64,000 bases of DNA from CAIVAT01 sp964387205. GTDB taxonomy: Bacteria; Bacteroidota; Bacteroidia; Bacteroidales; FEN-979. A program made the position numbers and the translations under genes. Where the stretch lies: assembly GCA_964387205.1 (NCBI GenBank), contig CAYLVY010000002.1:25018-89017 (forward strand). The letters run 5' to 3'. The number at the start of each line of letters is the position of its first letter. Position 1 is the first letter of the stretch. This document shows positions 55,197-62,623 of the stretch, one piece after another. Under the pieces are notes generated by a model that had not been told where the DNA came from, searched no databases, and saw only the letters and a program-made list of their open reading frames with translations.

Positions 55197-55203
55197 GCAA
55201 ACC

Positions 55204-56217
55204 ATGATGAAAAGAGATCCAAAAGTACGCAAAATCCTCAACCGCTCTGTTCAGGTTGCCATTTTCGCGCTCTGCTGCTGGTTCATCTTCGACCGGGTTG
55301 TCCTCAAAACTGATCTGGCATCTCTGGAACTGCACCTTCGTCAGGCCCTGTCAACCCCGGGCAATACCCTTCTCCTGATACTCTCATTTCTTTTGATGAT
55401 GGTGAACTGGCTGACCGAAGCGGTCAAGTGGCAGCTCCTTCTCAGCCGGATCGAAGCAGTTCCCCTGACCCGCGCTATTCAGGCCGTATTCACAGGGATC
55501 AGTGTCAGCACCTTCACCCCCAACCGTACCGGAGAATATCTCGGCAGGGTCTTTGTCCTGCAACATGCCAGCCGGATCGAAGGAGCCCTGATCACGGTGG
55601 TGGGAAGCATGTCGCAGCTTCTCGTTACCCTCAGTACCGGCACGCTGGCCTTTATCTTCTTCCTTCCCCGGTTTCTTCCTGAGGGCAATTTCAGCCAGGG
55701 ATACCTATATTATATAGTGTTCGTTCTCATTCTGCTCCTTAACCTGCTTCTTTATGGTCTTTACCTCAATATTCCCCTGATACCCGCTGTCGCAGAACGG
55801 TACCGCCACCGCATCATACGAAGGCTGAGACGCTTTCTCAAAGTCTTAAGCCTTTTCAGCTCAAAAGAACTTCTGGTTACCTGGTTCCTCAGTTTCACCC
55901 GCTGGATGATCTTTACCCTGCAGTTTTTTCTGATCCTCCGTGGACTGGGCCTCCCGGTATCCTATCCTGACACCATGATCCTCGTCGCACTCATATACCT
56001 GATCATGACCCTCGTCCCGACCATTGCCCTCACCGAACTTGGAATGCGCGGCTCAGTCGCCGTCTGGTTCTTTGCCTTTATCACCGAAACCGGTCAGGCC
56101 GGGAGTGCCGCCATAGTCCTCGCCGCTTCGGTAATCCTCTGGCTGATCAACCTGGCCCTTCCTGCCATCACCGGGGCATTCTTCATTTTCCGCCTTCGAT
56201 TTCTCCGCGATCCATGA
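55204..56217 (+). CDS. LPG-synthase-TM/flippase-like membrane protein
   Basis: About 337 residues with eight hydrophobic segments (for example VAIFALCCWFIFDRVVL, LLLILSFLLMMVNWLT, YYIVFVLILLLNLLL). The pattern NRTGEYLGRVFVL and LTELGMRGSVAVWFFAF matches the UPF0104/lysylphosphatidylglycerol synthase TM (flippase-like) family. These may flip or handle lipid-linked groups; no catalytic domain is attached. Start is 55204 or 55207 (ATGATG). Its promoter must lie inside ruvC, because the two starts face away from each other with almost no space. Confidence 0.8.
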   Translation: MMKRDPKVRKILNRSVQVAIFALCCWFIFDRVVLKTDLASLELHLRQALSTPGNTLLLILSFLLMMVNWLTEAVKWQLLLSRIEAVPLTRAIQAVFTGISVSTFTPNRTGEYLGRVFVLQHASRIEGALITVVGSMSQLLVTLSTGTLAFIFFLPRFLPEGNFSQGYLYYIVFVLILLLNLLLYGLYLNIPLIPAVAERYRHRIIRRLRRFLKVLSLFSSKELLVTWFLSFTRWMIFTLQFFLILRGLGLPVSYPDTMILVALIYLIMTLVPTIALTELGMRGSVAVWFFAFITETGQAGSAAIVLAASVILWLINLALPAITGAFFIFRLRFLRDP

Positions 56218-56295
56218 TCAATAAATACCAATAAATACAGGTTTTTCCAAAAGGTTTACTACCCGTAGCTGGCATCTGGGGTTAACCGGCGAAAA

Positions 56296-56326
56296 GACCT
56301 TCCAGGTTTTGAAAACCTGGAAGGTC
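56296..56326. repeat. perfect 15-base palindrome with a one-base centre
   Basis: GACCTTCCAGGTTTT then G then AAAACCTGGAAGGTC forms a perfect stem of 15 bases. No T-run follows on the plus strand. It resembles a short interspersed palindromic repeat rather than a terminator, and lies between the flippase-like gene and the beta-helix gene. Confidence 0.75.
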
Positions 56327-56340
56327 TGATCTTATCATAA

Positions 56341-56371
56341 AAAGGGGGCTCCTTTTCGGTAAGCCCCCTTT
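56341..56371 (-). terminator. intrinsic terminator of the beta-helix/cohesin gene
   Basis: A perfect 10-base stem (AAAGGGGGCT with AGCCCCCTTT) and an 11-base loop. On the minus strand the stem is followed by a T-run. It is 28 bases past the stop at 56400. Confidence 0.8.
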
Positions 56372-56399
56372 GTAATAAAATTCGGATAGATCTTCGACC

Positions 56400-57773
56400 C
56401 TAATCGGCACGGATAAGCTTAATCGTCTCGGTATGGTTGGCACTGACCAGGCGAATGAAGTACAAGCCCTCGGACAATCCGGCAGCGGAGAAGGTAAACT
56501 GCTGCTCGTCATTCAGTTGACGGGTCATCAAAATAGTGCCTTGCATGGAGTAGAGGTACATGGTCACGTTTTCAAAAACCTCATTGCCGCGTTGTACCAA
56601 TGTAAAGTCACCACGGGTGGGGTTAGGAAACACCTTGTACAAAGCTTTAGGATCGGCACTGAACACTTCCGGTTCCGGATTCGGGTTGATCTGCGGTGCC
56701 AATGGTACCGGTGCACAGTAGGGGCCTTGCGGTGCAATGTAGGCGTGGAGGTAACCTCCTGGTAGTACCGTGGTACCCGGGAGCATCCTGATCATCTGGC
56801 CTGCGATCAGCGTAGCACTACCGCCATCTTCCACCAGGAAAGCATTCGGATCGCCTCCGACAGTCAGTATCTGTCCGGCATCATAGCACATGGCCTCTTC
56901 GTTGGCCACCGTGTCGGAAACCGTCACAAAAGGTTCAAGCACATAGAGAACGATGATGTTGGAGGTAGCAGGGTTGCCGGTCACACAAGGTTCACTCGAG
57001 GTAAGGATCACCTTCACATCGTCGCCGTAAGCCGGAACATAATTGTAAACCGGAAGGTTATCACCCACATTAGCCCCTTTCACCACCCACTGATAGTGGG
57101 GATTGCTGCCTCCGTTGACCGGGGTAGCTGTCAGGGTTACAGGGTCACCGGGGGCCACCGGGTTTTCAGAAGCAACGATGGTGACACTTACAGGTAGCGG
57201 AGGATTGGGATCATAGGTAACGCTGCCGTCGATGTAATGGGTTGCGAACGGCCTGTCGCCGAATTCCATGTAGAAAGGAGCAGGGCCGGTATACTGGCAG
57301 GCCGTTCCTTCGATATTATCCACCAATGCGAGGGCAGTGGTAGTAGCTCCCGGCATCACGTCGAACGTGAGGGTAAAGATCACGGCATCATCATCCAGGG
57401 TGATCCCGGTATGTGGCCATGCGCCTATTCCGCTGACGGTGAGTGTTCCGGGGGCAACGTTGGTCAGTTGGAGGTTTCCCCATTCGGCGAACAAGGGATC
57501 CTGATAACTAAGCGTCGGGTTGGCTACCTGGACGGGGTCGTAAGTGATCATCAGGTTAACGCTGCCGACGGCATCAAAGGAGTTGACGGTAACCGGAACG
57601 TCGACCGAAACGGCGCCGTTGCAAGCGATGGCATCGGAAATCGTAGTCATTGGGCCCGATTTCCATGGGTTATACTGGATGAAATGTCTTCCTGTTCCGA
57701 TGAGTGCTCCTCCGTTTCCACCGGGGTTTTTCGTGATTGTTGGTCCTTGGTTGCTTCTCCATCCGTTTGCTAT
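56400..57773 (-). CDS. cohesin/Ig/T9SS end of a beta-helix protein (frameshifted)
   Basis: This frame is open from about 57774 down to 56400. Its first residues (IANGWRSNQGPTITK, then GGNGGALIGTGRHFIQYN) carry on the parallel beta-helix of the upstream frame. Then comes a cohesin-like domain (VPVTVNSFDAVGSVNLMITY, VIFTLTFDV), an Ig-like region (PVAPGDPVTLTATPVNGG), and a T9SS sorting domain (YKVFPNPTRGDFTLVQRG, EGLYFIRLVSANHTETIKL). An ATG at 57650 would lose the join. A terminator follows. The frame needs one added base near 57771-57775 to rejoin the N-terminal part. Confidence 0.75.
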   Translation of the reverse strand: MANGWRSNQGPTITKNPGGNGGALIGTGRHFIQYNPWKSGPMTTISDAIACNGAVSVDVPVTVNSFDAVGSVNLMITYDPVQVANPTLSYQDPLFAEWGNLQLTNVAPGTLTVSGIGAWPHTGITLDDDAVIFTLTFDVMPGATTTALALVDNIEGTACQYTGPAPFYMEFGDRPFATHYIDGSVTYDPNPPLPVSVTIVASENPVAPGDPVTLTATPVNGGSNPHYQWVVKGANVGDNLPVYNYVPAYGDDVKVILTSSEPCVTGNPATSNIIVLYVLEPFVTVSDTVANEEAMCYDAGQILTVGGDPNAFLVEDGGSATLIAGQMIRMLPGTTVLPGGYLHAYIAPQGPYCAPVPLAPQINPNPEPEVFSADPKALYKVFPNPTRGDFTLVQRGNEVFENVTMYLYSMQGTILMTRQLNDEQQFTFSAAGLSEGLYFIRLVSANHTETIKLIRAD

Positions 57774-59797
57774 GGTACATTGTAAAGGGCTGCTCCGGGG
57801 CCATTGACCAGGAAGAGGTTATTGCCCTGGCTCTCCATTGTTCCGGCATCAGCCGTTCCGGCCTCAACGCCCAGGATCGACTGGTATGAACTGGCGTCCT
57901 CCACCAATTTACAATCACGCACTTTGAGCGATCCACCCTGCACCATGATGGTCTTGTAGGCGGTGCTTCCGCCGTAAGGGTTATTGGTATTGAGCTCCAG
58001 TCCGTTTCCGAGGGTGATATGACCATCGGCGATGGTGAGTGCACGGCCGGGGCCGGTGATAGCTGATTGTCCAACCAGGCCGGAACCAATAATATTTACT
58101 GTTTTTCCCGGTTGATTGTAACCGGCGCCATCGACTTCACCGGGGGCTACAAAGAGTGTATGACCATTGCCGGCATAATAGAGGGCGGAATGGAGGCCTG
58201 TTTTCGGGTACCATATCCCGGTATTGACATTCAGGATAGCATCGCCGGGGGCGGGTTGAGGGCAGACGGTTGTCATGGCAGCGTCACACCACCAAGGGAG
58301 GAAGGCCACGAAGTCGGTCACGGGGTTGCCCAGACCGCCGGGGTTGGTGGAATGGTAAGGGCCGGAGCCGTCGCCCCACCAGTTGTTGTAAGCATTGGTG
58401 ATCTCGCCCACGCCGGAGTAAATTCCGTAAACATTGCCCAATATAGCATTATTATTCGCGGCGATGGTAGCGCCGGCAGGCAGACCGCCAAACACCTTGT
58501 TGAGCATATCATACACCGAGATTCCGTTTTCGAAGCCGGTAAAACTATTGTTCTGGATAGCGTAGATGGCGCTTGGTTTCATCGGACCGTAATCGAGATA
58601 ATTGGTCTGAACTACGATACCGGAGGTGGGGGGCATGTCGGGGCTGGCGCCGCCGGCGCTGTTTCCGCTAAAGGTGTTTCCGGTGATACTGGCATGGTTC
58701 AGCGGGCCACGGAGCAACAGTCCCCAGGTGGAAAGGGTGAAGGGGCCGGAGAAATTAATGTTGTTGTTGCAAACATCGATCAAACTGGTGGAAGACTCAC
58801 CGCCGGTTACGGTACGGAAATCGATCATAGCCACCCCGCTGCCGTTGACGATCGGAGCGTTCTGGGTAAAGGTATTGTTGCAAACGGTCACGGGCCCTTC
58901 CAGAATGGCAGGGTCATACATGCCAAAGAGGGCGGTACCGGCAACGATGCGTACGCCACTGCTCCAGATGGAGTTGGTGAAGATATTGTTGGTGATTTCG
59001 GTTTCCCCGATCTGCTGTCCTGCAGCGTTATTGAGGAAATAGACCCCACGGGCATAATTGTTGAAAGTGTTGCCGGAAACTTTCACGTTATCGATTGTGA
59101 AGTTGGCGCCGCCATCGCCGATGTAGAGGCCGGATGCGGCCTGTTTACAGTCGGCCAGGTCCCATGGGCCGAAATTATTGCCTTCCATCGCCAGTCCGTC
59201 AACTGAGGAGTTGATGTAAACCCCTGTGTAGAGATACTGAAAAAGGTTGCCCTCAAAATTCCAGTTGGACTGCGTTACTGCCTGGTTGGGGCTGTATACC
59301 GCAATGGCGCGGGATGAAGCCATGGTGGCGATAAACTGGCAGTTCCGGATATCGACGCCTGTAAATTCATCCATGAACCTCACACCGAATGCGTTGTTGG
59401 TACTGTATCCGATATTGGTGATATACACCCCGTCCATATATAAACCATACGCGGCAGGCGATAAGACCCTGATACCCTCACGGGTCTGGGTGTTGTTGGT
59501 GATGCGCAGGTTTTTCAGGGTGAAATTGTTCCCGTACAAAGTAATGCCGGGGGTACCGCTGAGGGTCTTGATCGTCGTCAGCGTCGGGCCCGCACCCTGA
59601 ATGGTGAGGTCATTGATCGCGACCGTCAGGGATTCCACGAAATTTCCCGCGGCAATCTGGACCACGTCGCCCGGAAGAGAGGCGTTGATGGCGGCCTGAA
59701 TGGTGGGATAGGTTCCCGGGACATTACGCGTAACTCCAAAGGCCGTGTAGGCGCTAACCAGGAACAAGGAGAGGAAGAACAGTACCAACTTTTTCAT
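57770..59797 (-). CDS. parallel beta-helix surface protein, N-terminal part (frameshifted)
   Basis: 675 residues with a signal peptide (MKKLVLFFLSLFLVSAYTAF). It begins with a pectate-lyase-like first coil (RNVPGTYPTIQAAINASLPG), followed by many NxF/NxI-type repeats (GNNFTLKNLRITNN, NNIFTNSIWSSGV, GNTFSGNSAGG), the mark of right-handed parallel beta-helix (NosD/PbH1) proteins. The frame stops at TAG after AALYNVP, one base short of the next frame which goes on without a stop through cohesin and T9SS domains. The full protein would be about 1130 residues, secreted or on the surface, perhaps an adhesin or carbohydrate-binding protein. Confidence 0.8.
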   Translation of the reverse strand: MKKLVLFFLSLFLVSAYTAFGVTRNVPGTYPTIQAAINASLPGDVVQIAAGNFVESLTVAINDLTIQGAGPTLTTIKTLSGTPGITLYGNNFTLKNLRITNNTQTREGIRVLSPAAYGLYMDGVYITNIGYSTNNAFGVRFMDEFTGVDIRNCQFIATMASSRAIAVYSPNQAVTQSNWNFEGNLFQYLYTGVYINSSVDGLAMEGNNFGPWDLADCKQAASGLYIGDGGANFTIDNVKVSGNTFNNYARGVYFLNNAAGQQIGETEITNNIFTNSIWSSGVRIVAGTALFGMYDPAILEGPVTVCNNTFTQNAPIVNGSGVAMIDFRTVTGGESSTSLIDVCNNNINFSGPFTLSTWGLLLRGPLNHASITGNTFSGNSAGGASPDMPPTSGIVVQTNYLDYGPMKPSAIYAIQNNSFTGFENGISVYDMLNKVFGGLPAGATIAANNNAILGNVYGIYSGVGEITNAYNNWWGDGSGPYHSTNPGGLGNPVTDFVAFLPWWCDAAMTTVCPQPAPGDAILNVNTGIWYPKTGLHSALYYAGNGHTLFVAPGEVDGAGYNQPGKTVNIIGSGLVGQSAITGPGRALTIADGHITLGNGLELNTNNPYGGSTAYKTIMVQGGSLKVRDCKLVEDASSYQSILGVEAGTADAGTMESQGNNLFLVNGPGAALYNVP

Positions 59798-60048
59798 AAT
59801 ATGAGATTTTAGCTTGTTATATCAACCTTACTAAGAGTTTGAATTGAAATGATTAGTTTTTTTAATTATTTGATTTAGTGATATGTAGTGTAATTGCTTC
59901 ATCCTTACATTCATTTCAATCACCGATCCGCCTGTAAAAACGGACCTGAAATATGGCGCAATATAAGAAATTTATCTTGAAAACGGTTAAAAAAAATTAA
60001 AAAAATCTTTGAATAAGAAAATCATCTGACGAAGACCACAACAAATGT

Positions 60049-60396
60049 CTATCTAAACAGGGCATAAATAACCCAACCTGCCAGCACTCCGGTGAGGTTG
60101 GCTATCAGATCGTTTATATTAAAGGCCCGGTAGCTCAGCGGCCACTGGATAATTTCACAGAAAGCCGCAAAGGCCAGCGCCGATATAAGGAGCAGAAAGC
60201 CGGGAAGCTGTCTGTAAGGCGATCGCCGGGCCAGGCACATGAAGGGGACGAACATCACACCGTGGAGCAGGTAATCTAGTCGCAGGTTAAGGACAAATAC
60301 ATTATCCATCGCCGTATCGGGACCATTAAGCGGCAGCAGCGCGATCAGCACAAGTGCCGTCAGATAAGCGGGAAAGATGAGAAACGAAAAATGCAA
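60049..60396 (-). CDS. VanZ-like membrane protein
   Basis: 115 residues, four predicted membrane helices (FLIFPAYLTALVLIALLPL, LDYLLHGVMFVPFMCLA, FLLLISALAFAAFCEIIQW, IANLTGVLAGWVIYALF). The motifs DYLLHG and the E-x-Q-x-x-x-x-x-x-R-x-x-x-x-x-D-L-x-x-N pattern (EIIQWPLSYRAFNINDLIAN) are those of the VanZ-like family, best known from teicoplanin-resistance. Function in Bacteroidetes is unknown. It sits between the surface-protein gene and the AT-rich accessory end. Confidence 0.82.
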   Translation of the reverse strand: MHFSFLIFPAYLTALVLIALLPLNGPDTAMDNVFVLNLRLDYLLHGVMFVPFMCLARRSPYRQLPGFLLLISALAFAAFCEIIQWPLSYRAFNINDLIANLTGVLAGWVIYALFR

Positions 60397-60448
60397 AATG
60401 AAAAATTAAAAAAACATGTACTGAAACATAAACTGCCAACTGCGCAAA

Positions 60449-60472
60449 GATTTCGCTGTTTCGATATTTTAA
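60449..60472. repeat. degenerate copy of the TCGCTATTT repeat
   Basis: GATTTCGCTGTTTCGATATT followed by TTAAT resembles the repeat at 61441-61500 with several changes. Confidence 0.4.
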
Positions 60473-60696
60473 TGTAACTCCAGCTTAAGCAGCAGCTCTT
60501 TGGTCTCCTCCACACTCAGCCGGTGGGTATTGTCCGAAGTGTACTCTCCCATGGCCGCCACCCCCGATGATCCTGATCTCGTTGCCGGCCTTGATCTGAT
60601 CGACTTGGAGGGGAATGACGGAGCCGCGGGAGGCTTGTACTTAAATTTTATCAGAAAAATAAGATTGGAAAAGAACCAAAGTACGTTGAAAAAACC

Positions 60697-60705
60697 TAAT
60701 TTTGT
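60697..60705 (+). promoter_or_regulatory. -7 element of the HEPN/MNT operon
   Basis: TAATTTTGT matches TAnnTTTGY and ends 5 bases before the ATG at 60711, implying a nearly leaderless transcript. There is no recognisable -33. Confidence 0.35.
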
Positions 60706-60710
60706 ATTTA

Positions 60711-61112
60711 ATGGATGAACATATTGAAAATACTGAAAAGGTTATTAACCACTGGAGGCAATCCGCTGACCAGCATTGGGAGACCTTACAGAATTTGCTA
60801 AAAACTAAGGATTTTAGCTGGGCTTTGTTTATGGGACACCTTGTTTTGGAGAAGCTATTAAAGGCACTATATGTCCAAAAGTTTCAAAAGCATGCCATCT
60901 TTTCACACGACTTGCTTCGTTTAGCGAGAAAAACCGAGTTGGATACCACAGAAGAACAGGAAGAATGGTTGGATGAAATCACTACATTCAATCTCAACGC
61001 CCGCTATGACAGTTATAAACAAAATTTCCAACAACGATGTACGTTTGAATTTACAAAAGAATGGGTCTCTAAAATAGAAATTCTGAAAAAATGGTTGATC
61101 GGTCAGTTTTAG
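60711..61112 (+). CDS. HEPN-domain protein of a HEPN/MNT pair
   Basis: 133 residues, all helical. It has the HEPN pattern ALFMGHLVLEKLLKALYVQK, AIFSHDLLRLARKTEL and FNLNARYDSYKQNF. HEPN proteins act with MNT nucleotidyltransferases as toxin-antitoxin pairs; the RNase is held in check by AMP transfer or binding. The MNT gene begins 22 bases before this stop, so both are translated together. The gene is more AT-rich than its neighbours and belongs to the accessory end of the window. The classic RxxxxxH nuclease motif is not clearly present, so toxicity is not certain. Confidence 0.85.
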   Translation: MDEHIENTEKVINHWRQSADQHWETLQNLLKTKDFSWALFMGHLVLEKLLKALYVQKFQKHAIFSHDLLRLARKTELDTTEEQEEWLDEITTFNLNARYDSYKQNFQQRCTFEFTKEWVSKIEILKKWLIGQF

Positions 61113-61396
61113 AAACGGCAAAAAACTTTGTCCGGCAAATTCCTGCTGAAATGGATTTAAAGAAAGCGTTTCTTTTTGGTTCTTATGCAAGGGGGGTTCA
61201 GCGGGAAGATAGTGATATCGATATTGCACTTGTTTTGGGCAAAATGGAAGATTTCTTCACCCTTCAGATGCAATTAATGCGGCTAAGAAGGAAAATTGAC
61301 TTAAGAATTGAACCGCATCCGATAGGTGAAAAGGATTTCAATAATGAAAATCCCTTTGCCTGTGAAATAACGAAAACAGGTATTGAACTGTGTTAA
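61091..61396 (+). CDS. MNT nucleotidyltransferase of a HEPN/MNT pair
   Basis: 101 residues, the minimal nucleotidyltransferase fold: KAFLFGSYARGVQREDSDID contains the GSxARG...DSDxD active site with two metal-binding aspartates, and a later Asp in KIDLRIEP provides the third. Such proteins AMPylate or otherwise neutralise the HEPN partner. The start at 61091 overlaps the end of the HEPN gene by 22 bases, giving tight coupling. Composition is AT-rich, as in its partner. Confidence 0.88.
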   Translation: MVDRSVLETAKNFVRQIPAEMDLKKAFLFGSYARGVQREDSDIDIALVLGKMEDFFTLQMQLMRLRRKIDLRIEPHPIGEKDFNNENPFACEITKTGIELC

Positions 61397-61545
61397 TCAG
61401 TTGAATCTGCGTCATTTGTGTGCCATTGATTGGTGATTGTTGATTGGTGGTGTGCTACAAAATTTCGCTATTTCGCTACCTCGCTATTTCGCTATTTAAT
61501 AGAACTCTGATGACGCTGATTTGAAGGATTTACGCTGATTTTTAA
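61397..61545. repeat. AT-rich repeat block behind the HEPN/MNT pair
   Basis: The block holds GAATCTGCGTCATTTGTGTGCC at its left side, a TCGCTATTT tandem set (61441-61500), and a GATGACGCTGATTTGAAGG-type unit at its right side, in the opposite orientation to the left unit. No gene is seen here or up to 61707. Confidence 0.6.
61441..61500. repeat. TCGCTATT octamer repeat, long copy
   Basis: About four TCGCTATT-like units follow a TGATTGGTG-GTGCT-CAAAAT leader. The same leader and repeat, one octamer shorter, recur at 63949-64000. Confidence 0.75.
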
Positions 61546-61707
61546 TCATGGAAAATCCAGTCATAAAAGGAAATTGCGTGGTGATGAAAACATTCTGTGG
61601 AACTTCTATGTTGCAAACCAAACCTTTGAGCTTCTTTTTTTTCTTTGGTTTTGTCATTATAGGCTTTTTGAGTGATATTGCTGTATATAAACAATAAAGA
61701 AGCATAT

Positions 61708-62378
61708 TTACTTGTCAAAATAAACGGAAGCGGGCTCTGCTGGCAGTAACAATTCTTTGCGCTGGTTTTCTGCGCCATTGATATAATTATCAATAACCTG
61801 TCTTAAACTGGTCTTTTCAACCGGAAGCTCATTAACCAGTTGGTATAAACTTTGGACCAATGCCGGGATTGAACGGATGAAATATGTTCAGGAATGTTGA
61901 TGCCAAACTGAAGCAGCAATGATTTCACCCTATTCTTGGTTCGGCTGATATCTTGCACCAATCTAAAACGTTGTCGAACCAGGGCCCTGTCGGCCTCCAT
62001 TTCCTGATTTGGAACATCAATCGCTTTCAACTCTCTATTCCTTAATGCCCGGGCCAATTTCCGGCTATCTGATTTATCCGTTTTTTGAAGCCTCTCCTTC
62101 TGGCTGGTTGGCACATCTGCAGGGTGGATGACAATACAGTCAATGCCTAATTGATTCAGCCCCCTACAGGAGGTAAATCCGCTAAAGCCAGCCTCATAAA
62201 CAGCTTGATAGGTGGCTCCTGGAAAATGAGACTTAAGATACCTGGCCAGTATTGATGCCCTCGGATCCTGACTCATCGTCTTATGTGCATATTGCTCCCC
62301 TAAAATGGTCACTTTCCAGCTCTTTTTGTGAAAATCAATACCAATAAAAAAGGATTCTTTTGTAACTTCGCGTCGCAT
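61708..62378 (-). pseudogene. IS110-family transposase remnant
   Basis: The N-terminal DEDD domain is intact to about residue 170 (FFIGIDFHKKSWKVTILGEQ, YEAGFSGFTSCRGLNQLGI, QKTDKSDSRKLARALRNREL, RTKNRVKSLLLQFGI). The frame then stops at 61803. A one-base shift near 61828-61835 lets the alternative frame run on (NELPVEKTSLRQVIDNYING, ENQRKELLLPAEPASVYFD) and end at 61708. The catalytic-serine half (transposase_20) is absent, so the element is a dead 3'-truncated copy. No flanking ends were recognised. Confidence 0.8.
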
Positions 62379-62602
62379 AAGCTTTGTTTTTAAGTGGTTT
62401 TCGTATTAGAAAATTCAAAACCAAATTAGAAATTTTAGCTTATGCTTTTATTTTGCAAACATAATACCTCTGTGTAACAATTAATTACACGGAGTTAAAA
62501 AAGAGAACCACAGAGAAAAAACCATTACTTCATTTACCATGATCATTAAAAGCAGGCAATTAATGATAAGCGCTGGTTTTACCGTTTTACCACTTATTTT
62601 CG
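62379..62602. repeat. AT-rich intergenic region with short repeats
   Basis: Holds a 10-base inverted repeat (CTCTGTGTAA at 62468-62477 with TTACACGGAG at 62485-62494, one G-T pair), an ACCACAGAG unit nearby, and TTTTACC units at about 62577-62592. No gene is seen. Confidence 0.55.
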
Positions 62603-62623
62603 CTATCCCGCTATCTCGCAATT
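62587..62623. repeat. TCGCTATT-type repeat overlapping the ATPase 3' end
   Basis: TTTTCGCTATCCCGCTATCT then CGCAATTTAAAT is a degenerate repeat copy. It codes for the last seven residues (about LNCEIAG) and the stop of the DUF4143 ATPase at 62603. Confidence 0.6.

Larger units (their letters stand above)
60397..60710. other. gene-poor stretch before the HEPN gene
   Basis: No convincing gene is seen here. An open frame on the plus strand (60500-60718) lacks protein-like composition. A minus-strand frame ending MGEYTSDNTHRLSVEETKEL may be a decayed fragment. The stretch also holds a degenerate TCGCTATTT-type copy (60449-60472) and a -7-like element beside the next gene. Confidence 0.4.

Noticed and set aside
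58067..59206. 379-residue ORF antisense to the beta-helix gene
   Set aside because: Gly/Val/Ile-rich mirror of the repeated NxT/NxF codons; no start context or domain.
60500..60718. 72-residue ORF before the HEPN gene
   Set aside because: No domain-like pattern, and it overlaps the HEPN start and its -7 element.
61441..61500. Possible CRISPR array (regular TCGCTATT units)
   Set aside because: Units are 8 bases long without spacers, and no cas gene is near.
61496..61793. Minus-strand ORFs of 69 and 83 residues
   Set aside because: They lie over the repeat block and the IS110 remnant tail and resemble no family.
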